From: Rubinisphaera italica
GTDB lineage: Bacteria > Planctomycetota > Planctomycetia > Planctomycetales > Planctomycetaceae
Reading direction: 5' to 3'
Length of the DNA stretch: 64,000 bases
NCBI RefSeq assembly: GCF_007859715.1
Contig: NZ_SJPG01000001.1
Coordinates: forward strand, 806,001 to 870,000
Made by a program: the position numbers and the translations under genes. Shown here one piece after another: positions 1 through 8,430 of the stretch; position 1 is the first letter of the stretch; each line of letters opens with the position of its first letter. The notes under the pieces are model-generated. The model searched no databases. It saw only the letters and a list, made by a program, of their open reading frames with translations, and was not told where the DNA came from.

Positions 1-348
1 GAGGCCTGTATGCAAGTTGGAATTCGTAACCTTACTCTTGAGCCGGGTTTCGGGATTCACGGGCGTTCGGGAGTAGTCGCCAGAACGGCGTTTACGGTTC
101 GAGATTCCATCGTACAAAGTGTGATTTACTTGAATGTGAGTCATAATTATCGAATCAGTTCACGGCCTCAAAATTCAAGTCTCTCTGCAGAAATAATGCA
201 GAAAATATCGATTCAATCCCTTAAAACCGCAATTGTTGATCAATTCAGCCAATGGTTGACGGATTCAAAAATTTCTATTTTCACGACGCATCCACTTCTT
301 AAAAAGTATCGTTTGAGTGATTTACCCAATCTGGATGAACTCGACTGA
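1..348 (+). CDS. Probable octanoyltransferase LipB, C-terminal part
   Basis: The reading frame is open to the first base of the window, so this is the 3' end of a longer gene; the ATG at 10 is probably internal. LipB moves octanoyl groups from acyl carrier protein to lipoyl domains, giving the substrate of lipoyl synthase. The visible part resembles the LipB C-terminus: a stretch ending in YLNVSHN (compare the family's HG-x-ALNV segment), then a short region and a helix (SIQSLKTAIVDQFSQWL) like the end of many planctomycete LipB proteins. The catalytic Cys and Lys lie upstream or are not identifiable here. Its position 139 bp before lipA supports the call. The alignment is from memory and weak, so a different lipoate-related protein remains possible. 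Confidence 0.45.
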   Translation, partial: EACMQVGIRNLTLEPGFGIHGRSGVVARTAFTVRDSIVQSVIYLNVSHNYRISSRPQNSSLSAEIMQKISIQSLKTAIVDQFSQWLTDSKISIFTTHPLLKKYRLSDLPNLDELD

Positions 349-487
349 TTTTTGAGTTCAATCGCAAACAAATTTGCTCATTTTGAGACGAACTCTCATC
401 AGACGGTACGCAGAGCAGAGGAGAAGGTCTATAATCGTTTCAGATGCACGCTCCTTAATTTGAACCACGCTTCCTGAGTCGAATCCT

Positions 488-1381
488 ATGCAACAGTTAA
501 CCATCGTTACTCCGCAGCCAGAACGTCCTAAACGCCGATTACCTAAGTGGTTGAAGCGTCCGCTGCCTAGTACCGAAATGGCATTTACCTCAAATGTTAT
601 CGAAGATCTGAATTTGGAAACGGTTTGCGAGAGTGCAAAATGTCCGAATCGAACAGAATGCTGGGCCCAAAAAACTGCTACGTTCATGATTCTTGGGAAT
701 GTCTGTACTCGCCCTTGCGGGTTCTGTTCCGTGCCTAAAGGGAAAACTGGTGAGATTCTGATCGATGAACCGGAACGCGTTGCTGAAGCAGCCGCTCGTC
801 TCGGCTTGAAATATGTCGTGATCACCTGCGTGACACGCGATGATCTGCCCGATGGGGGAGCCGAGCATTTTTATGAGTGTGTGCAGGCGGTCCGGGCAAA
901 GACCGGAGCCGATGTCGAAGTTCTGACTTCCGACTTTCGCGGCAATCGTGCCGCAATTTCCCGTGTGGTTGAAGCTCGCCCCGATGTTTTCAATCACAAT
1001 GTCGAATCTGTTCCCCGCTTGTACAGTCGGGTTCGCAGAAATGCTATTTATCAGCGATCACTCGATTTACTGAAGCAAGTTAAGGATGAAGCTCCCGACA
1101 TGCCAACCAAGAGTGGGTTAATGCTTGGCCTGGGAGAAACCTTTGATGAAGTTCTCGATGTGGCCGCAGACTTGAGAGCCGTTGGATGCGATATGCTCAC
1201 GATGGGACAATATCTGCAACCTTCCGCAGATCAACTTCCTGTCGAGCGATTCGTTCCGCCAGAAGAGTTTGATGAACTCGGCGAACAGTGCCGGAAACTT
1301 GGGTTTTCGATGGTTGCGAGTGGACCGTTTGTCAGATCAAGTTACCATGCCGGTGAAATGGCGGCAGAGGCGACTTCCTGA
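488..1381 (+). CDS. lipA: Lipoyl synthase LipA
   Basis: Radical-SAM enzyme that inserts two sulfurs into protein-bound octanoyl groups to make lipoyl cofactor for 2-oxoacid dehydrogenases and the glycine cleavage system. Both iron-sulfur motifs are present: the auxiliary cluster CX4CX5C (C47, C52, C58) and the radical-SAM CX3CX2C (C73, C77, C80, sequence CTRPCGFC). The C-terminal RSSY motif, which supplies the serine ligand of the auxiliary cluster, is also present near residue 286. At 297 aa it has the normal family length. It lies between the LipB-like end and a lipoyl-domain-like gene 15 bp downstream, so the three are probably one transcription unit. Confidence 0.97.
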   Translation: MQQLTIVTPQPERPKRRLPKWLKRPLPSTEMAFTSNVIEDLNLETVCESAKCPNRTECWAQKTATFMILGNVCTRPCGFCSVPKGKTGEILIDEPERVAEAAARLGLKYVVITCVTRDDLPDGGAEHFYECVQAVRAKTGADVEVLTSDFRGNRAAISRVVEARPDVFNHNVESVPRLYSRVRRNAIYQRSLDLLKQVKDEAPDMPTKSGLMLGLGETFDEVLDVAADLRAVGCDMLTMGQYLQPSADQLPVERFVPPEEFDELGEQCRKLGFSMVASGPFVRSSYHAGEMAAEATS

Positions 1382-1396
1382 AGTATAATACTTCTC

Positions 1397-1696
1397 ATGT
1401 CCAGGAATTTACCCTCTCAACCCGATTTCAATCCGCTGGAAACAACTCCACTAATAGCCCCCCATCCCGGCATTGATCCTTTGGTTGAGATTTCAGGCGA
1501 GATCACTGCGTGGTATCTGAGTAAGTCCGATGAATTCGCTGCAGGTGATTTGCTCTATCAAATCACCTGGCCGGGATTGGTGATTGATGTTTCTGCGGAA
1601 AAATCAGGAATGCTGGTGCGAATTCTCGCTAAACTTCGCGATCCTGTCGAACCTGGACAACAGATTGCTCTGGTTCGTCTAACCAGCACAGACTAA
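1397..1696 (+). CDS. Lipoyl-domain-like protein without the acceptor lysine
   Basis: A 99-residue protein that aligns with a single biotinyl/lipoyl hammerhead domain: residues 28-50 give the first half, residues 56-72 the hairpin region, and 74-95 (VRILAKLRDPVEPGQQIALV) match the characteristic second half with a VEPGQ turn. In lipoyl domains the hairpin carries an ETDKA/ETDKV motif; here the corresponding segment reads ITWPGLVIDV, placing Gly60 where the modified lysine should be. It therefore cannot be lipoylated in the usual way. It follows lipA by 15 bp and its stop overlaps the stop of the convergent next gene by two bases. It may act as a scaffold or a specificity factor for lipoate enzymes, but that is inference. 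Confidence 0.7.
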   Translation: MSRNLPSQPDFNPLETTPLIAPHPGIDPLVEISGEITAWYLSKSDEFAAGDLLYQITWPGLVIDVSAEKSGMLVRILAKLRDPVEPGQQIALVRLTSTD

Positions 1697-2325
1697 TCAC
1701 GACGGCTCGTTTTGGCTTTCATCGACTCGATATGAGGAGCATTAGGCTGGGTATGTTTCTGGTGATGAAGATATCTTTTTCGCAGGCCGCTCACAATTTT
1801 TGCACTCCACTGGTCGCGCGTGGTCTGCAGGAGTCGAGGGAGTGAGATCGTTCCGCAAATGAGAAAGAACACCGCCAATCCCAGCAGGATTTTCTGGATC
1901 TCGTACGATGCAGAGACTTTTTCTATGACGGACTGAATTACTGTCCTCTGGGAATCAGGCTGCTCTCGTGCTTGAGATGGGATATTTCCAGAAGCCTCCT
2001 CGACTCTAAGCATTGCATCGGGATGAATGGCCAATTCGAACGGAACATTAATACTCTGGACTTGTCGCTGAGCCAAAGCAGCCTCGTTTCGACTGAGGCG
2101 TCTTACCAGATCGGGATCGGTTTTGAGTCGTTCCAGAAATTGAACTCGCAACAGATTATGCTCTTCAATCTCCAGCAATTCCCACTGCTGGTCATGACAG
2201 ACCTGACGGAGTTTGGCATTTCGATCGGCTATTGGCGCAAGAAGAGCCGTCCCAAACAGTCCGACAGCGATTACTGCACAAACTGGGAACCGCAAGTTAT
2301 GCCACCATTTGGGATCGAGAGACAT
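1693..2325 (-). CDS. Two-TM membrane protein of unknown function
   Basis: A 210-aa protein not recognised as any named family. Residues 12-32 form one hydrophobic segment (FPVCAVIAVGLFGTALLAPI), residues about 143-163 a second (ILLGLAVFFLICGTISL). Between them lies a charged, largely helical domain of roughly 110 residues; the C-terminal 45 residues are basic. With two membrane segments the middle domain would sit on one side of the membrane, probably outside the cytoplasm, with both ends inside by the positive-inside rule. The gene is convergent with the lipoyl-domain gene and its tail overlaps that stop codon. Upstream is a repeat-filled gap. Confidence 0.7.
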   Translation of the reverse strand: MSLDPKWWHNLRFPVCAVIAVGLFGTALLAPIADRNAKLRQVCHDQQWELLEIEEHNLLRVQFLERLKTDPDLVRRLSRNEAALAQRQVQSINVPFELAIHPDAMLRVEEASGNIPSQAREQPDSQRTVIQSVIEKVSASYEIQKILLGLAVFFLICGTISLPRLLQTTRDQWSAKIVSGLRKRYLHHQKHTQPNAPHIESMKAKTSRRD

Positions 2326-2342
2326 GGAAATCGCGTTTAGGG

Positions 2343-2450
2343 TTTAGAGCATATTCAAAAATTACCTGCAGCGTTCAGTAGGAGCAAACACATCGTTTTT
2401 AGGACATTTGATGTCCATGCGACTGCAGTTACCATTTGAAAATGCTTTAG
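2343..2450 (+). repeat. R1 MITE-like inverted-repeat element, copy A
   Basis: About 106 bp with imperfect terminal inverted repeats: a left end like TTTAGAGCATATTCAAA and a right end like TTTGAAAATGCTTTAG. Internal CTGCAG sites lie in both arms, and the core GATGTCCATGCGACTGCAG is shared with the copy at 13156-13261. A third copy, inverted, is at 58572-58676 and a degenerate one at 25056-25143. Confidence 0.85.
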
Positions 2451-2458
2451 GGTCTAAG

Positions 2459-2493
2459 GTGGCACGTCCCAAAACGAAGTGATGGGCGTGGTT
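2459..2493 (+). repeat. R5 repeat, left half
   Basis: The segment GGTGGCACGTCCC through GATGGGCGTGG matches the left half of the complete R5 element at 18241-18320 and, in reverse orientation, 63545-63578. The right arm is missing here. It begins nine bases after R1 copy A. Confidence 0.8.
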
Positions 2494-2863
2494 TCCGCTG
2501 GTATTTCACCTATTCCTGGCACTTTAGGAGTACCAGTTCAGGAGATTGCAACTCCTCTATTTCTATCGACGATTTGTCCTTTGGATGATGTCCTGGATTT
2601 AGGAATGTCTCTGGCATTTCCTTAAAAGCAAGTAGGTTTGATAACCCGGGTTGCACTGGCAAATGAGGTGGTTTGGGTTGTCGTTTCTGATTTTAACGAT
2701 TTTTCTCAAGAGGCAGGCTGGAATGGTCGATCTTCAAAGATGAAACCCCATTTTATTGTTGGATAGTGCGCGGCTGTTTCCTCATCGCTCGTCATAACTC
2801 TCCGACAATCCCTCCTTTCAGCCTGCCTTTCATCACCATCCCTGGTGAATCTGGAATTAATCC

Positions 2864-3637
2864 ATGTTATACGGACTCTATCAATCAGCCGTCGGAGCCG
2901 ATCTTCAGGCTTTGAAGATGGATACGGTCTCGAATAACATCGCGAACGCGAGCACATCCTCTTTTAAACGTGACCTGGCTGTTTTTGGAGTGCGACAACA
3001 GCAGGCACAACTCGACGGCAACCAATATGGCATTCCTCCGGGACTGGAAGATCATCCCGGCTCTGCAATTGCAGTCGAAACATTTACCGATCATTCACAA
3101 GGTCCACTAAACAATACGGGATCTCCGTTGGATGCCGCTCTGGCAGGGCCAGGGTTTTATCGTGTGACCGATGGTGAGTCGGAATTCCTGACACGCCGAG
3201 GTTCATTTACACTCAATGCCGATTCTGATCTCGTGGAAGTCGATACGGGGTATCATGTTCTGGATGAGATCGGCAAACCGATATCGGTGCCGCCGGGCAG
3301 TGAACTGCAAATCAGTCAGGAGGGTTTCCTCACTGCGATCGATCCTCTGACCAATCTTCCTGTTCCTCTGGGACGTTTTGACGTGGTGGAGCCGACCGAC
3401 TACCGGCTGCTGCAAAAACAGGGTGACAGTCTCTATAGCATCGACGAATCGGCTGTGCAGCCAGCAGGTCCTGAAACACAAGTACGTCAGGGATATCAAG
3501 AGGGTTCTGGGGTTCAACCAGTCAAAGAAATGCTGGAAATGATTCAAACCTCACGCGGTTTCGAAGCCAACATGAATCTGATTCAACACCAGGACAATTC
3601 TCTCGGACAACTTTTGCAGGCGATCGGAAAAAATTGA
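2864..3637 (+). CDS. flgF: Flagellar basal-body rod protein FlgF-type
   Basis: Rod/hook family protein that forms the proximal part of the distal rod. The N-terminus carries the signature of the family, an initial helix followed by SNNIANASTSSFKRDLAVF (residues 24-42), used for type III export and for helical packing in the rod. The C-terminus has the matching coiled-coil segment with VKEMLEMIQTSRGFEANMNLI. The middle (about 80-200) is the variable D1/D2 part. At 257 aa it is close to normal for FlgF, and it sits just upstream of a clear FlgG. It is the first gene of a nine-gene co-directional flagellar block. FlgF versus a second FlgG-like paralogue is decided mainly by gene order. Confidence 0.88.
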   Translation: MLYGLYQSAVGADLQALKMDTVSNNIANASTSSFKRDLAVFGVRQQQAQLDGNQYGIPPGLEDHPGSAIAVETFTDHSQGPLNNTGSPLDAALAGPGFYRVTDGESEFLTRRGSFTLNADSDLVEVDTGYHVLDEIGKPISVPPGSELQISQEGFLTAIDPLTNLPVPLGRFDVVEPTDYRLLQKQGDSLYSIDESAVQPAGPETQVRQGYQEGSGVQPVKEMLEMIQTSRGFEANMNLIQHQDNSLGQLLQAIGKN

Positions 3638-3719
3638 TTTTAACAACTCTCATCTGCATATGCCTTAGAGTTCAATCACAACATCTCGAAAAACCATTCG
3701 GGATCACGAGAGGAAAACG

Positions 3720-4526
3720 ATGAGTTTACGAACAATGAATACATCCGCAACGGGCATGGAAGCCAATCTCTTCCAGCTCGATGTGATTGCGAACAATCTG
3801 GCGAACGCGGGGACAACGGGCTTCAAACGCAGCCGGGCCGAGTTTGAAGATCTGTTTTATGAACACTTCAAGTTGCCGGGCGTTGTCTCTCCAGCAACAG
3901 GAACGGAAACCCCAACAGGCATTGCACTTGGTTTGGGAACAAACGTGCGAGCCACTCAAGTGGACTTCCGACAGGGCTCCCCAAACCTGACTGGTGGCAC
4001 CTTAGATTTTATGATTCAAGGAGAAGGCTTTTTTCAGGTGGTCGATTCCAGCGGGGCAATTGCCTACACGCGAGCTGGAACATTCACACCAAATGCCAGT
4101 GGTGATCTCGTCATGTCTTCAGCGAACCTGGGGAGATTGCTCGAACCGAACATTAATATCCCAGCCAATGCAACTGACATCACTGTCAGTGTCGACGGAC
4201 AAGTTTCCTACCGCGAGGCTGGAAATACAACATTAACAAATGCCGGACAAATTTCTCTGGCCCGCTTCATCAATCCCGAAGGTTTGATTCAAGGTGGAGA
4301 AAACCTGTATTTTGCATCGGATGCATCCGGCTCTCCCATCACGGGATTTCCGGATACAGAAGCGTTCGGAACTATCCTGCAAGGAGCGTTAGAATCCTCG
4401 AATGTCGAACCGGTGAAAGAGCTGGTCGACCTGATCAAAACCCAGCGCAATGTCGAACTGAACAGTGAAGCCCTCAAAGCGGGCGATCAGATGCTGCAGC
4501 TTGTCAACAACTTACGCAGATTCTAA
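3720..4526 (+). CDS. flgG: Flagellar distal rod protein FlgG
   Basis: Major component of the distal rod, exported by the flagellar type III system and crossing the periplasm between the P and L rings. The N-terminus has LDVIANNLANAGTTGFKRSRAEFEDL, the classic FlgG motif, at residues 20-45; the C-terminus has LESSNVEPVKELVDLIKTQRNVELNSEALKAGDQMLQLVNNLRRF in the usual position. Length (268 aa) is standard. A strong ribosome binding site (GAGAGGAA) lies 6-8 bases before the ATG. It follows flgF by 82 bp and precedes flgA by 45 bp, consistent with one operon. Confidence 0.96.
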   Translation: MSLRTMNTSATGMEANLFQLDVIANNLANAGTTGFKRSRAEFEDLFYEHFKLPGVVSPATGTETPTGIALGLGTNVRATQVDFRQGSPNLTGGTLDFMIQGEGFFQVVDSSGAIAYTRAGTFTPNASGDLVMSSANLGRLLEPNINIPANATDITVSVDGQVSYREAGNTTLTNAGQISLARFINPEGLIQGGENLYFASDASGSPITGFPDTEAFGTILQGALESSNVEPVKELVDLIKTQRNVELNSEALKAGDQMLQLVNNLRRF

Positions 4527-4571
4527 GTGAGTTTAAAATGACACAGTCAGCGAATTGAAGAAAGTGATTGG

Positions 4572-5783
4572 ATGAAATTTTTACAGGCAATTGTGATACT
4601 CTCTCTGCTGACCTCACCGGTTTTTGCAGTGACGATTCGGCTATTGCCTGCAGTACAGATGCAGGGATCGCTCGTGCGACTGGGAGACATCGCAGAAATC
4701 GCCGAATGTGATCAGGCAACTCAAAAACATCTGGAAGATTTGACCATCGGGCCGGCTCCTGCAGCCGGTCGAGAATTTCGGATACCACTCGATACCGTTC
4801 GTCGCGAACTTGCATTGCGGGGAATCGACCAAACCGATATGCGATTTGTGGGAGCAACAGAATCCATCGTGACTCAGGAACGTCCTAAAGCGATTCCCAA
4901 GTCTGTCGCGCCGATAGCAAATCGGCAACGCGTCGAGCATGTTGAAGCCTCCATACGAACTTTTCTTTCTCAACAATCTGCTGACCTGGGAACAATTGAA
5001 GTCACTCTGGAGGAATCCAGCGTCGCTACGCTGCCAGTAGAATTGACGCCGCGTTTAACGTTAACAATTCAAGGTGGTCAGCAGCCGTGGACCGGATTGC
5101 AGCAGATGACGGTATCGTTCACATCGACTGAGGGATTGCCATTTTCTTTTCCTGTCGCGTGTCACGTCACACAGAAACCCCGTTTGCTGGCACTTAAGCA
5201 TGGCTTGCCACGCGGACAGGTCATCCGAGAAATCGATTTGATCTGGATTGATGCGGAATCTGCAACCGATGGGTTTTCTGAACCTTCAGCGGTTGTCGGA
5301 ACTGAAACATCCAAAAACATAAGAGCCCTGGCTGCAATTCAAGCAGATGATATCCGCATGCTGCCTCTGGTTCGTCGGAATGATATTGTCGCCGTTACCG
5401 CTCAAATCGGATCAATTTCTGTGATGCGGTATTGCAAATGTCATGAAGAAGGAACACTCGGACAATTTGTAACGCTTTCTCCTTTGGACAGTAAAGAACG
5501 AATTGTGGCCCGCGTGTCTGGCTATCGTGCTGCCGTGATTTCGATGAACCATCAATCCGCGCACCAGACACCCTCACCGACACTCACACAATCAACAGTA
5601 AAGAACCTGACTCCCGTCAAATCGACGGGGCTGGAACTGATTGATACGGATACTCCCAATCAACCAATTTCGAATGCTGGAGTCATTCGTCAGACCTCAG
5701 CTCAACCACAGATGACGCCCCTGAATCGATCATCGTCAAGCTCACATCGTGTTCTGGCTAACCAGCCTGCTCAATTGCCTTAA
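4572..5783 (+). CDS. flgA: P-ring assembly chaperone FlgA
   Basis: Periplasmic chaperone needed to assemble FlgI into the P ring around the rod. A Sec signal peptide is visible (MKFLQAIVILSLLTSPVFA, residues 1-19). The C-terminal SAF/ChapFlgA fold runs from about residue 205 to 320: LKHGLPRGQVIREIDLIWI is the typical start (usually R-x-I-x-x-GxxI-x-x-x-D), and YCKCHEEGTLGQFVTLSPLDSKERIVARVSGYRAAVI the typical end. At 403 aa it is longer than common FlgA proteins; about 75 extra residues at the C-terminus are Ser/Thr/Gln/Pro-rich and look disordered. Position between flgG and flgH matches many flagellar operons. Confidence 0.9.
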   Translation: MKFLQAIVILSLLTSPVFAVTIRLLPAVQMQGSLVRLGDIAEIAECDQATQKHLEDLTIGPAPAAGREFRIPLDTVRRELALRGIDQTDMRFVGATESIVTQERPKAIPKSVAPIANRQRVEHVEASIRTFLSQQSADLGTIEVTLEESSVATLPVELTPRLTLTIQGGQQPWTGLQQMTVSFTSTEGLPFSFPVACHVTQKPRLLALKHGLPRGQVIREIDLIWIDAESATDGFSEPSAVVGTETSKNIRALAAIQADDIRMLPLVRRNDIVAVTAQIGSISVMRYCKCHEEGTLGQFVTLSPLDSKERIVARVSGYRAAVISMNHQSAHQTPSPTLTQSTVKNLTPVKSTGLELIDTDTPNQPISNAGVIRQTSAQPQMTPLNRSSSSSHRVLANQPAQLP

Positions 5784-5843
5784 AACTAAATAATTTGCGA
5801 TACAGGTCACTTCACACATGCTGCCGTTTCGAGAAATGTTTCC

Positions 5844-6611
5844 ATGAAAATTAAACTTCTTATTGGTTTGATACTGCTCGCAATGGGCTCATCAAAAAGT
5901 GTGCTGGCGCAGGGGCCGTCACCCTTTGATGAATATAGTCAACCGCAGTCTCAGCAACCCTATCAGCCGCAGTCTCAATATCCGTATCAGCAGCCACCAG
6001 CTCAAGATTACAGACAGATGCCTCAGCAGGCTCCTATGCCCTCCTATCAATTGCCACCTCCGTCGGTAAAAGATTTTTCGCTGATCTATATAGATGAACC
6101 TCCTCTCAAGGAATACATGATCAACGACATCGTGACCGTGATCGTCAGTGAACGGTCGGAAGTGACGCTTAATTCCCGATTCAATCGTCAGCGAACATCG
6201 ACATTCAAGTCGGAATTAAAAGACTTTGTTCGCCTGAACGATGGATTGAGACTTGAGAACTCCGCCACCACCAGTCCAGCGATTGATGCCAGTCAACAGG
6301 AGCGACTGCAAACCACCGGTCAGGTGACCGATGCCGAGGGAATCACCTATCGAATCGCGGCTACCATCGTCGATATCCGTCCGAATGGAAACATTGTGCT
6401 TGAAGCTCGGAAAAGTATCGATGCCAACGATGACCTGTGGGAATACACTTTGCATGGCGAAATTCGTTTTGAAGATATCGCAAATAACAACACGGTCCTC
6501 AGTGAAAATATTGCGAATCTGAATATCGAAAAACGACAAAAAGGCCGTGTTTACTCAAGTACAAATCGTCGCTGGGGAACGAAAATCATGGATGTGATCT
6601 GGCCTTTCTAA
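5844..6611 (+). CDS. flgH: Flagellar L-ring protein FlgH, non-lipoprotein form
   Basis: Forms the ring that carries the rod through the outer membrane. The family core runs from about residue 75 to the end: YMINDIVTVIVSERSEVTLNS, then the central region TGQVTDAEGITYRIAATIVDIRPNGNIVLEARKSI, and the C-terminal IANLNIEKRQKGRVYSSTNRRWGTKIMDVIWPF. The N-terminus has a signal peptide (residues 1-22, VLAQG cleavage site) followed by a Gln/Pro/Tyr-rich linker at 31-70. FlgH is normally a lipoprotein, but this protein contains no cysteine at all, so it cannot be lipid-anchored. The ring must be held in another way. Confidence 0.93.
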   Translation: MKIKLLIGLILLAMGSSKSVLAQGPSPFDEYSQPQSQQPYQPQSQYPYQQPPAQDYRQMPQQAPMPSYQLPPPSVKDFSLIYIDEPPLKEYMINDIVTVIVSERSEVTLNSRFNRQRTSTFKSELKDFVRLNDGLRLENSATTSPAIDASQQERLQTTGQVTDAEGITYRIAATIVDIRPNGNIVLEARKSIDANDDLWEYTLHGEIRFEDIANNNTVLSENIANLNIEKRQKGRVYSSTNRRWGTKIMDVIWPF

Positions 6612-6690
6612 TTCGTTTAGACACTCGAACTCAATGCACAATCTTTCCCCACACGACAACCACCTCCCCCCACAACGAAATTTCCCTCCC

Positions 6691-7797
6691 ATGAAGTTCT
6701 TTCATCTCCATCATTGTGTGAAAGCCATTCCCCTGGTCATCCTGCTGATGTTCAGCACAACACTTTCTGCACAGGTGCGTCTGGAGAGTATTTGCACTTT
6801 GCATGGGCATAAGGAAGTCCGCTTGACTGGTATGGGGCTGGTGATTGGATTGGATGGAACAGGAGATGGTGGTGATGCCGGGCCAACGATTCGGGCATTG
6901 GCTACCGCGATGAAAAATATGAATGCCCCCGTGCTCGACCCTCGGGAACTTCGGGATGCAGATAACGTTGCGATTGTGATGATCGATGCCACCATTCCGA
7001 AAACCGGACTCAATCGTGGACAACGGCTCGATTGCTATGTCAGCTCCTATCTCGGTGCAAAAAGCCTTCGCGGGGGACGCTTGTTGATCTCCCCTCTGCA
7101 AATGGCTGATATTCGCGATGAACGACTGGTCGGAACCGCTTCCGGAGCACTTGTGATTGAAGATGCGTCCATACAAACGAAGGCCAGAATTCCCGGCGGT
7201 ATCGTTCTCGAAGCCGACCTCTTTCAGAGCTCGCAGTATCTTTCGCAAATTGTCGATCAATCCTCCGGCGATCCTAAAATCCGACTTTTGCTCGATGAAT
7301 CTCACTCGAGTTTCATTTCTGCTCGAATGATCACTGAAGTCGTCAACGAAGCGTTTGCTTTTGAATCGTTCGATAAACAACATGCGAAAGCAGTCAGCCC
7401 CAGTATTATTGATGTCACGATCCCTAAGACTTGGCGAGAGACGCCAATTGAGTTCATTGCCGAAATTATGGACTTGAAAGTAACCTCACCACACAGCATG
7501 TCACGCGTGCAGGTGAATACATCGACTGGAGTTGTGATTCTTTCCGGCGATGTCGAATTGAGCCCTGTGCTGATCAATCATCCCAACTTACAAATCACGA
7601 TCGGCGGCTCTACAAACTTCATCGATGGAGCTCAGTTTCGTCCTCTGACCGATGAGCAATTGACACGCACCAACTCCAGACTCGACCAGCTTGTACAGGC
7701 TCTTAATCAACTCGGCGTTCCTCGCGAAGCGATGATTGAAGTCCTCCGAGAACTTTCCCGCTCCGGCAAACTCCACGCAATTTACGAAGAGATTTAG
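6691..7797 (+). CDS. flgI: Flagellar P-ring protein FlgI
   Basis: Forms the periplasmic P ring with FlgA as chaperone. The frame is open from an ATG at 6634, but the ATG at 6691 is preferred because it gives a proper signal peptide (MKFFHLHHCVKAIPLVILLMFSTTLSA) directly followed by the mature start VRLESICTLHGHKEVRLTGMGLVIGLDGTGDGG, the most conserved part of the family. Other family blocks: VAIVMIDATIPKTGLNRGQRLDCYVSSYLGAKSLRGGRLLISPL and the C-terminal LDQLVQALNQLGVPREAMIEVLRELSRSGKLHA. The mature protein has normal length. It is followed by a perfect GC-rich hairpin at 7811-7832. Confidence 0.96.
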   Translation: MKFFHLHHCVKAIPLVILLMFSTTLSAQVRLESICTLHGHKEVRLTGMGLVIGLDGTGDGGDAGPTIRALATAMKNMNAPVLDPRELRDADNVAIVMIDATIPKTGLNRGQRLDCYVSSYLGAKSLRGGRLLISPLQMADIRDERLVGTASGALVIEDASIQTKARIPGGIVLEADLFQSSQYLSQIVDQSSGDPKIRLLLDESHSSFISARMITEVVNEAFAFESFDKQHAKAVSPSIIDVTIPKTWRETPIEFIAEIMDLKVTSPHSMSRVQVNTSTGVVILSGDVELSPVLINHPNLQITIGGSTNFIDGAQFRPLTDEQLTRTNSRLDQLVQALNQLGVPREAMIEVLRELSRSGKLHAIYEEI

Positions 7798-7810
7798 AGC
7801 AATGAATTGC

Positions 7811-7832
7811 AGGGTGCGTCCTGACGCACCCT
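7811..7832. repeat. Perfect 10-bp-stem hairpin after flgI
   Basis: AGGGTGCGTC / GACGCACCCT with a two-base loop, 14 bp after the flgI stop. It is followed by a mixed pyrimidine stretch rather than a clean T-run, so it may be a weak terminator, an mRNA 3'-end stabiliser or a small repeat. A similar but not identical hairpin (GGGTACGC-ACA-GCGTACCC) is at 26709-26727. Confidence 0.6.
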
Positions 7833-7896
7833 ACTGCTCTTTCTAGCTTTAAATGTCGCCCTCAAATCTCTAACCTCCCACCCCCTAAGCCTTCCC

Positions 7897-8256
7897 ATGA
7901 GCAACTCCACCATTTCGTCGTCACTGGCGTCGCCTCAATATTCTGTCAATCAGATGACTGAGCAAACTGCCAGGCCAGATTCATCGATGACGACAAAAAA
8001 AGCGTTTCAGAAATTTGTGGCGAGTACTTTTTACAAGCAGATGCTCAAAGCATTACGGAGTACTCAGCAAACGGTGCAGTATATGGATGGTGGACAGGCC
8101 GAACAGGCGTTCCGATCGCAGCTTGATCAGCAGATTTCAGAAGACCTGGCAGAGAATCATGGAGCTGCTTTCAGCGATTCCCTGTACGAAAGCTTCCGTA
8201 ATAATCTCGATGCGAAGCAGGCTCAAGCGGGCAGTAAAATTAACTATCTTGCCTAA
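7897..8256 (+). CDS. flgJ: FlgJ-like rod-binding protein (no muramidase domain)
   Basis: Matches the N-terminal rod-scaffold domain of FlgJ: KKAFQKFVASTFYKQMLKALRST (residues 33-55), then GGQAEQAFRSQLDQQISEDLAENHG (about 66-90). This domain caps and helps polymerise the rod. At 119 aa it consists of that domain only; the C-terminal peptidoglycan hydrolase domain found in enterobacterial FlgJ is absent, as in many other phyla, so the cell must use a separate hydrolase to pass the rod through peptidoglycan. Located between flgI and a FlgN-like gene, its usual operon place. Confidence 0.85.
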   Translation: MSNSTISSSLASPQYSVNQMTEQTARPDSSMTTKKAFQKFVASTFYKQMLKALRSTQQTVQYMDGGQAEQAFRSQLDQQISEDLAENHGAAFSDSLYESFRNNLDAKQAQAGSKINYLA

Positions 8257-8430
8257 TCGTTACGACCGGACGAGTTTCGGGAGAACCGACAGGTTGAAGG
8301 TAACTGCTACACACCCTGCTGGTAATATATTCCGATTTTAATGATAGAACCGAATGTGCGGCTTCTCCGTGCGCCAGGTCTGATGGGAAAACATTGGGCT
8401 CAATGGTTCCTTGATTAAAAGAGGATTTGT

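Larger units (their letters stand above)
2326..2863. other. Repeat-bearing intergenic region upstream of the flagellar operon
   Basis: This 538-bp gap separates a minus-strand membrane protein gene from flgF. It holds a copy of the R1 inverted-repeat element (2343-2450) followed directly by a half copy of R5 (2459-2493). The remaining 370 bp show no convincing gene. I looked for a sigma-54 type -24/-12 pair (TGGCAC-N5-TTGC) and a sigma-28 type promoter for the flagellar genes and found no good match. Confidence 0.6.

Noticed and set aside
2600..2863. Sigma-54 or sigma-28 promoter before flgF
   Set aside because: TGGCA sequences exist (for example in CTGGCATTTCC) but none with a TTGC at the right spacing.
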